DNA of 64,000 nt from Anoplopoma fimbria (Eukaryota > Chordata > Actinopteri > Perciformes > Anoplopomatidae). Under the pieces are notes generated by a model. That model did not search any database. It had not been told where the DNA came from and saw nothing but the letters and a program-made list of their open reading frames with translations. The stretch covers positions 30,843,676 to 30,907,675 of the forward strand of contig NC_072450.1 of NCBI RefSeq assembly GCF_027596085.1, written 5' to 3'. Numbering within the stretch: position 1 is the stretch's first letter; each line of letters begins with the position of its first letter. Made by a program: the position numbers and the translations under genes. This document shows positions 27,101 through 37,100 of this stretch, piece after piece.

Positions 27101-27862
27101 TGTTGATCGCAAGCTTTAAGGAGAATGAATTCCACTGATGGAGCACCTTTTTATCGTCTATATTTGCCAGACTTTTGTGAAACAGAGATTACTTTTATCA
27201 ATAAATAGATGTTTTCAAGCTGTAGCACCTGTTTTTTCTAAATTCCTTACGTAAACCGTTCAGCAGTTACAGGGATTTAGTTCACAGCAAGAGAAGAATC
27301 TTACATTTTCTGACAATTATTAGCTCAGCCTGTTATTAGAATAAGAGTGAACATAACTTTAATAACTCTTGACAGCGACGTGTGTGAAGAAACAGGACAG
27401 ACACATTGCTGTTGAACTTTAGATGAAATTCTTTGATGTTTTAAGTGTCACAGACTGAATTCAATACAGTATATTCCTCTTTGTATTAGGGTGGCCACTT
27501 ACTTCCAAGAAGTGGCGATTGCCACTGTCAACTGCTTGTTATAGATATTGAACCTTAAAGTAACTTCTAAAAACCCATTTTTATAAATATGTGTTTTCCC
27601 TTATCAAAAGAAATGTAAGAAATGTATTGTTCATTTCATATTTCTTACATTTCATATGTGAAATTAAAAAAAAGGAGCATGTGACTGTGTGAATTCATAT
27701 TTCAACAAATTGCCTTTTTTTTCTGAGTGTCTAGTGTTGTGCTGTTGGGTACTCTCATTGGATAGAGCCAGCAGGTAAATGTTAAAAACCTAAAATGTTA
27801 AGTAAATGTGGTGGATGACTACACATGTAAACACACACACTCAGTAAAATACCAATGCATAT

Positions 27863-27932
<70 letters not shown>

Positions 27933-28054
27933 GTAAGGTCACAGCACACTCCACCTGCAGCATACATCACCTAGCCAGCAGCCATCTCAGCACTTTACTT
28001 AGCTCCAGCTGGCAGAGCTCAAAATGTCAAGCAAAGCTGAACCCACAGATGTGT

Positions 28055-28102
<48 letters not shown>

Positions 28103-31100
28103 ACACACACAGACACACACATGCCCACTGCCATCAGACTGTACAACAACAGCGGAGACCACAGTCTGTTTTTATTTTTATCCTTATCTTTATTCTATTT
28201 TATTTTTATTTTAATTGCATAATATGTTGTATTTATTATCTGTTTCTGTAACTGAGCTGCTGCTACACCCGAATCTCCCCCATGGGGATCAATAAAGGAA
28301 TATAATAATAATAGCACCCGGTGACAGCATGGACACGCTGTTAAATCCTTTCCACCTTGTTAGCACCAATAACTCACAATCTCTCACTGTGCGCTAACTG
28401 CTGTTAAGTGCACATCTCTCCTGCTGCCTAGCAATAACATTAGGCTAAACTGGTAGCAGCTCATTTATCCATGTGTAAAGTAAGCGTGGTCTAATCTACC
28501 TCTATTTTGGGGCAGATAGAGCGCTGACACCACACCACAGCCTTTCAGCCGCCTCCACGTTAACCAAACACAGACAGCAGAGAGCCACGGCTCCATGTTA
28601 ATAGACCAACTACAACAACTACTCAACAGACAAACTGGTTGTGTGTCTGGGATCGTGTTCAGCTATGGCCATTAGTCTTCTACTAAACCCACAACACTGA
28701 TATAGACAATTGCACACGTCTGTTTTTCAGGGAACAATTACGGTGTCACACAGTATAATGTAAAAAAAGAAAACACGTGAACAATGTTAGAGAAATGATG
28801 TAGAAGCATGCTTTTAATCTCTGTTAACAACTCCAACAATACAGTGATGTTTTCGTATGACACGTCTTCAACATCTTTGTCAGAATAGTTCAGGTACTGT
28901 TCAGCCCCGTCATGTTACAAATGTATTATTTTGTCAGTTAGTTAATGAATAGTTGTTCTGTATTGCCTTTGTCTAGGAACAGTCTAGAGTTTCTCGTTTC
29001 TTTATTTTTTTTTGTTTGATCAAGACTGATTTTGTTATCCCTTGTATTAACTTTTGAGTGAGAGAAGCTGGATGTTACAACTATTAATCAATCACTTTAA
29101 GCAGTATATTTTGACTGCCCTGCTCCTGCAGGTTCTATACATTGTTAAGACGTTGGTTCTACGTTAGCCTGTCTCTTCCACTGTGTGGGAGATAGCATAC
29201 ATCGTTCATACATCAGCAAAATCAACCAGTTAGTCCAGTTTTGCAAAACTAAAATTAAATACTGTTTGAAAACAATTTTAATAAGGCATACATTTTTCAC
29301 CGTGAACTTTGTTTCCCAGTTTGGAATGGGCCCGTTGCTGCCCTTTGTAGTCATTAAGGGAAAAAATACCCATTAGGATCGTGGTTGTAACCAGCAGTCA
29401 AGTACCAGTGGGCTTATGGACTCAGGGGCAGTAATGAGCCTGTTGTGGCTTAGCACACCACAGAGAAAACCTACTTAGATAAGTTACATAACAGTGAGAT
29501 GTATGATTCATCGGAGAAAAGACTTCAAATAGCAACTTCATGGTTAGAAAGCCCAGCAAATCAATGTGTACAAAAACACAATGTAGAAACTAGACTTTCT
29601 AAAAAAAAGAATATACATAATTATTCATTCAGAGACATTTTGTAATGGAATTTTAATTACCGCATCGCAAAGGACAAACGTGACGGAAGATAAGGGAGCA
29701 GCCAAGCTAAGTTAGAAATATGAATCACAATGCTAGTTTTTACACTGAAGTTTGTGTAACCATATTTTCATATGCATATGATGGACCAGAGTCTTGCTAG
29801 TCATGAGCCTTCTAGCCAAGCATCCAAGAGACCAGGAACAGGAAAGGAATGGAAGAAATAACGGTAAAGCAAAAATCAGTTGTTGAGTAGGAAGATCAAA
29901 CCGCTTGAGACTATCGTTTGGTTCAGCCTCCATCAAGTTGCTACCACCCTAAGGTGACGTGGGTCTAAGCATGATGGCCTGTTGAGTATCTAGATTTGTT
30001 TGTATTTATTTACTTCTGTTTGTCAGTGTTTCATCATCCTCTTACCTCTATCCTGAATTTATGAAGCAAATTTAGTTTTTGTAATGACATAAAGCACAAG
30101 ACACATTACATTCCCATAGAGCAGATTCTTCTTAACAAGGAGAGGAAGGATAATAATTTACCGTTCACCAATGCTAAATATGTGTCAAATTCAAATCTAT
30201 TAAGCTTAAAGATTTTGGTTATTGGCACAAATAAGGAGAGTTCAATAAAATGTGGAGGGAAGGATCAAGATTTGCCAAACAAAGAAGTCAAGGAAAAAGA
30301 AGCTGTGCAATCGGCACCTCGTAGCAGTACTGTAGTTTTCACAGTATTATTACTGTATACTGGTCAAAAGCTTACTGTAGAACCTATATACAGCATGTTA
30401 CTGTAAATCTGCAAAGCATCATGGTCAAAATGAATTTCCAGGTTAATCCTACAGTGAATTAATTCTACTGTGTATCGTATTACAGTCATTTTGAGCTGGA
30501 TTTCTTTCAGCAGTTTAAACAATAATCACAAATGATAGTTTTTGTTCACGCAGACAGAAGGGGACATCTCTAACGCGATACTCTGCATTGCGTTACACAA
30601 AAGAGGAGCATAGACCATGAATGAATATGCTGATGGACACTAGCTTCTCTCAACACAATTTTGTTGCAAGAGCTACAAAATCTTTCTTGCCAGACATTTT
30701 GCACCTTTAGGTTAACTAACCACAGTGTTCTCATGTAAAGTTATCGTTAACGTTACCTGTGTACGTGACTTTTAAGAGTGCACCGAAAGAGAGAAGTAGG
30801 GAGACACTTTCCTGCACTAACACTAACGTTAGCTAGTAAGCTAACGTTAGTGTTACTATTATTACCAAAATAGAGCCTTTGCACTTAAAATTTTGATATA
30901 AATCATTTGGCGTCATTAAGTTGATAAACGGCTAAAAGTTAAATGTAAATTGGAAATGAATTGGAATCGTTGTGTCTGACGCCGACACGTTTATGTGTGT
31001 GTTGGTGCACTGGCTGGATAGCTAACACTAGCTCCATTTTGATAAGTGTTGATAAAAAGCTTTTTCTTTTTCTAATTTGATATAATCATGAGCCTGTCAG

Positions 31101-34100
31101 TGATGAAGGTCACATGTTTTTTTTATAAGAATAACAGAGTTTATTACAGAATCAGCTCCTGATGTTAACCTGCACCTTTAAATACATTTTGGAATATATT
31201 TTTTAATGCAACATGAATTATTATATTATTATATTGATTAGCCTTTTTTATACTATAAATGTAAAAGACACCAGTACCTATAGGTCATAGCCACCATGAT
31301 GTCATATAGTTGTATTTATAATGTTTTATATATATATTTTTTTTATAAGGCAGACATTCAATTTCTATTTGAATGTTTATTTGATTTTAAAGTTGTTTTT
31401 TTTTCATTTTTAAAGATTTTGAATGTTTATTTAAGTTTTGAAGATTTAATGATTTTTAGTTTTATGGGGGTGAAGGGGGAGGAGGAGGGAGATACTGTTG
31501 TCCTACCTGAGCAGAACAACCAGCAGCTTCCTCCACCTTTTTGTCGCTGTCGCACTTCTTCGTCTCCGCCTCCTCCTTCTTCTCTTTCTTTTTCAGCTCC
31601 TTCTTTTGGAATTTGCTTTTCATTTTCTGCAACTCTGTCTCTCTGTCCTCCATCTTCTTGCGAAACAAGAAGCCTCTCCTCTGCTTCTTCACTTTCAGAC
31701 AGAGGTCATCCAGTTCTTTGTTCTCGTCCTTTATCTGTTTTTCTTTCGTTTCCCGGCCCTGTTCTTTCTGGACCAGGTCCTCTGTGAACTTCTCCTCCAG
31801 AGCTTTGCATTCAGCCTGCCAGGCTTTCTCTTTCTGGAGGAGTCCAGCGTCTTTACTGTTCAGCTGGTTCAGGGTCTCTGTAAGCCTTTGAGAGAGACCG
31901 TCCTTCTCCTTGCAGAGAATCAGGATCCCAGCGTCCCTCTGGTGGATCTGGTTCGCCACCTGGTTCACCTTCTGGTTCTCATTATGAAGCGTTTCAAAGC
32001 GCTGTTGTAGCTCAGACAGGAGCTCTTTGAACTCGAGCATCCAGTTCCTTTGTCTCCAATATTTGTTTGACATCTGTCTTCATCAGATTTTCTTTCTCAA
32101 CCCAGCTCTGATGTTTCTCAGCCAGGTCTTTTGTGAACTTCTTTTCCAGAGCTTTGTATTTTGCCTGCCAGGCTTTTTCACTTGGATCTCAGTTCCAGAC
32201 CACAGCTGACAATGCTTGACAGCGGCATTAGTCTGGCCCCTGGAGCTGATTAGCAAATCGTTTGTCCTAGGTATAGAGTCTTGCTTAAACAAAGTACGTT
32301 AAGTATAAAATCAGAATTATCATAAATTGCTGCTTAAGTTGTACAGTACATGTATTAATGTTAAACATATTAAAATCACTTCCTTTCGTCGTTAAAGAAA
32401 GCTTTGTAAAAGTGTATTAAGTTACTTTCACATGCATTCCATAAAATTCACTTCAGAAAATTGAATTCCACTGAGTATTTAAAAATGTGCACTTTAAGGG
32501 AGTACATTAAAACACAAAGTGATTTCACCATACTTTTGTATTTGAAAGCAATACAACATGTAAAAATGAGCTTTAAATGCACTTGCTGTTCTTTTAAATG
32601 TATTTATGCTACCCTCTTTTTTACAGTATTTTAGTTTTTACTGGGGAAAAGATGATGTGTCAACTCTGAAGCATCCCCTCCCTTTCAAGTCAAATATTTT
32701 TGGGATAATCCTTATTACCTCCGCTTAAGAGAATATTAATTACCACATTCAGTTGTTTTGGACATTGTGTAGGGCAACTGTATATAGTAGTGCTATGTAG
32801 ATGCTATGTTCATTGGTTAAATTGAAAATTAAATTATATTATATTTGCATGAAGGTTAGGGTAACTACTTTTCCTAAAGTGACTTGTCAAATCTTTTTTA
32901 ACTTGATTATTTTGTCCTTAGTTAAATACCTAGGTAAAAATGTTACATTAACAAATGTATTTCAACTTGAAAAGCTTCCATATTGGTTGAAAATATTATC
33001 TAAAAACCAGGTTGGAAGCAGTTGCTTGCAAACATAAATTTAATATATATATGTATATAATTTATTTCTCTAGTGCCATGGTACACAGGGAGCAGTGGCA
33101 TAATATATACTGTATTTATATACAATTCTCATTGCAGAGTATAATTCCTCTCCACTTATCATGGAAATAGAACAGACGTATTTACAACAGGAATTGCTTA
33201 TCAATTCCATTACAGTAAGGACAGCAGAAAAAAATCACCGCCCACGCTGCCAGACTTATACACCTCTGAAGTCTGGAAACGGGTGGGCCGAATCAGCACA
33301 GTCCCACAACACACCCAGGACACAGTCTGTTTGAACCCTCTGGTAAGGCCATAGAGTAATGTGCACCGAAACAACCATAAACATGAACTTTCTTTTATTT
33401 ATCTCCCATGAACAACAGCATGGTGTTTTCTTTTATAAGTTGTCCCTTTTCAACTCCCACATTTACCTAAAACTATTTACATGCATGTACATTGATTGAC
33501 TGTCTTATGTGAGTCAATCAATGTTCCAGAAGGATGGTCCAACTGGTGAATTGCAAACTCAACTAAGAAAAAATTAAGCTCCTTTGTTGTTTAAAATGCA
33601 CAATTCTTCATTTTTTTTTTAAAGATGGCTGCACAGAACACAGCTGAAATTTGGCTTACATGTTCACATTGTCCAAAACTCTTGTGAGAGACTCTGTCAT
33701 CATGATTTTATGATTATAATGTGAAGGCCTTAGCTTTTTGAGTAGCTCCAGACCCCATAGGAGAAAACCTGTCTCCAACAGGAAACATTCAATGGAGCAA
33801 CACTGGCCAAATATGACAAAACACAACCATAAAAGCACCTGCGGACAAACCTAAAGGCCAGTTAGCAGGTTCTAATACCTCCTTTCCATCTCTTTTTCAG
33901 TACTCTACATTTCAACTCTGAACCACAAGGTGCCAATTTACAATTTTCAGCCCTGCTGTGTGTATTTACTGCATGTGCTGTTTGTATGTGTGCAGCAGGA
34001 AGGTTCTCACTTAATAGGAGAAATTTCCACAGCAGCTTGGATGAGAAAGTGAGGCTGCAGTCAGATATAATGGAGACAAATGTGTTGCAAGGAAGAGATA

Positions 34101-37100
34101 GAATAATGCCACGGGGCACAGTCTGAAATAGATTGCCCGTGATGACTTCCTGAACAAGCAACACTGTACAGCAAATAGCTGAGCAGAGACAGGCTGACAA
34201 TGGAGCAGACAGTCTGAATGTGGCTTTTAAAAACTGCAGCGATTTCAAAACCCACGCACTCAACGCTTTATCAGTGTGAGGAAGATACAGGACACACCCG
34301 ACCCAGTCACTGTCTCCTTGACTTCCTATAGCTCAGACCCTGTCTGAGTTTCAAGCTCCATCTTTCCCTCTCTTCAATGGGGCTTCTCTTTAGTGTTGTT
34401 ACTTTGTTCCCAGATCCCAGCAATTACTTTGAAGTTATCATAACTGATGGAAATCATGGTGAAAAACTACATACAACGGAGAGATGTTAAAGAGCCGGGG
34501 GCATTGAGCTCATATTTGAAGAAATAACTTGGAAAAAAATGATAAAGTTATAAACTAACAAGAAATTAACAAGAGATTAAAGTAGCAAATTAAGGAGGTA
34601 AAACTAAGAAATTTGCAAGATTAAAAGGTCATAACGAAAAAGAAATGTCAAACACAGCGGTAACATGAGTTACAGAGTGCAAAATATATGTGACTTTGTA
34701 GCGGGTTCAACATCCGTCCATCCATTCCCATCTGCTTAACTGGGAGCGGATAGGAGAGGCAGGACAAGCAGAACAAGCAGGATATAATAGACTTCTTTAT
34801 GCCCAGTAAACTTTAAGGACATTATTTACCATAATCTGTAGTTCAACATAAGCAGCTATGTTAAGGGGTTTCCCTTCGACCCACACAGTGACAGGTTACA
34901 CTTACAAGTGTCGGTGTGTAATGTTTTCTCAACGGTCCTTTTTTATTGTCGCTTGTAACATAAAAGATTTTCCCATAAATTCATGACTATTATCTCGCCA
35001 TTTTGGTGGGGTTTTTTTTTGTAAATGTGTCACTTTAATATCAAAAGTTATACGTTGATTTATGTTTAACTCTTGGTAATACTGGTTTTTTTTTTCTCTA
35101 AATATAGTCCATCTCACCCAGCTCTTGAATTCTGTAATTGTTTCTTTTTTTACTCCAATGGCCGTAAAACACCGTTTTACAAATAAGTCATCCTGAGTTG
35201 TGGTAAGCTAGAATCATCGTTTCAAGTTATGTTGGTACTAAATATTTGAATTTCTTTAGCCATCTTGTCATTCATATTTTTCCACAGCAGAGGCCTGTAC
35301 TACGAAGTGTATTCAACAAACCCAGGGTGTCTTTTATTATCTTGCTTAACTAACCTTAACCACCGCTATCCAGCTCAACACTATGACAATGGTTACCAAC
35401 CCGGTATATCAACCCAGGGATTCTCAATCTGGCTATGAGCGTGTTCACATAAAAGGGTTGTTGTTTGCAGCATATGACCAATCCGTATGGTCTCAGGCAC
35501 CTGAAGAAAATTTGGCCTGAAGCCCAAAATCCTCAGGTACTTGTACCGGGGGAACCACAGAGAGCCTCCTGAAGTGTTGCTTCATCTCCTGGTATGGCAG
35601 CTGCACCAGCATGGATCGCAAGGTGTTACAGAGTGTGACGCGCACGGCCAAGCACATCACTGGATGTGAGCTGCCCAGCCAGAAGGAGCAGTACACCCAG
35701 CGGTACCTCTGGCAGTCCCTGAGGGTCATTAAAGCCGAGCTGGTTGTCCCTGCTCCCCTCATGTAGGAGGTACGAGACCCCAAAAGAACACACTGGAATC
35801 AAGTTGCCAGTCTTGCTCACATCCCAACATCTGATCTTAAGCCAACCCCCATCACCACCACCAGAGTCTAGATTCCGGGGGAAGGTTTTTCTGAACCTTG
35901 CCAGTACTTCCCCCTTTAACCCCCAGAAACCAAAATCCCGTCGGTGGGATGGAAAAGCATGTTTGCTCTAAACAATCGCCAAAACTACAACGTTTATTAC
36001 AGCCAGAAGCTGTACAAAAAAAACCTTATCATTGTCAGATAGTCCTTGAACACATCATGTGTGATTAATTTTTCTGTCAGAAAAAGCCACCAAAACTAGA
36101 TTTAAAATGATGATATTTCATCAAAAACTATTTATTCTACAAAAATTCTAATATAAAATCTCGCCCCAAATAAACCATATACTCTCACCACATCCTGTTA
36201 AAGACATAAAATTCCGCACTGCACAGCGCAACTAGGAAGTTATGAGTGACTCAGCTGAGGTCAACGGTAACGTGACAACAATTCAGTGAATCTTGGACGG
36301 ATATGCAGGTTGCTGATCACAGTGCGTTGAGGGGAGGACAGGGGAGGCTGTGAGTAGAGGTTGTGAAACTGTGAGAAGCTCAATATACATAGCACATGGA
36401 ACCTGGTTATCCCAACATTGGTAACACTTGTAGACACTTAGCAAAATGTTGGATATGTAGATTCCATTGTTTGCCAGTTTTTTGTAAAATTCATTATCAA
36501 AGAAATTCTACCTTTTGCATTCTCTCTACGTTTAGCCATGATTGTGTTGTTTCCATAGAGGTGCAGGACTTAAAAGAAATAATGCCACAGAGAGAAAAAT
36601 GTGACAGGAGCAAAATATACCCCAAAACGGCTTGGGGTTCAGAGGGTTGATATATACTACCTCATAGTGGGGTCTAATCGGCCAACACTCTTGATTGATA
36701 TCACAGATAATCTTTCTATTTGGCAGCATTTTTTTTTTTTTTTTTTTTAATCTAACACAACAGTGATGAATGAGATGGATGTTAACAACCAACTTTTGGC
36801 TGAATAATTTTACCATTTTTCTACAACATGATTTAAGCAATTAACTTTGTGATAACAATATTATTATGACTGATCGGGCCGAACCTATAATAATAATAAG
36901 AGGCTAGCTTTGATAAATTAGAATTGGGTCGTTACCTTTCCAGCATCTGTTTATTAGTTTTGGGACAGGTGAACAACATGTGCACTGATGTAATACCAAA
37001 ATAGTCTTTCCACAATGAATTACTGTACTGAATATTAACACATTCCTTTGGCATAAGTGAGTTACATAAACAATATATTCATGGTCACCAAATTCTATGT

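Noticed and set aside
27782..28251. Open frames encoding Cys-Val or His-Thr runs
   Set aside because: They are translations of the AC and CA microsatellites.
31498..32010. Plus-strand open frames of 116 to 170 codons rich in Leu, Ser and Phe
   Set aside because: They are the complement of the minus-strand Lys/Glu-rich coiled-coil frame; the codon pattern and duplicated module make sense only on the minus strand.
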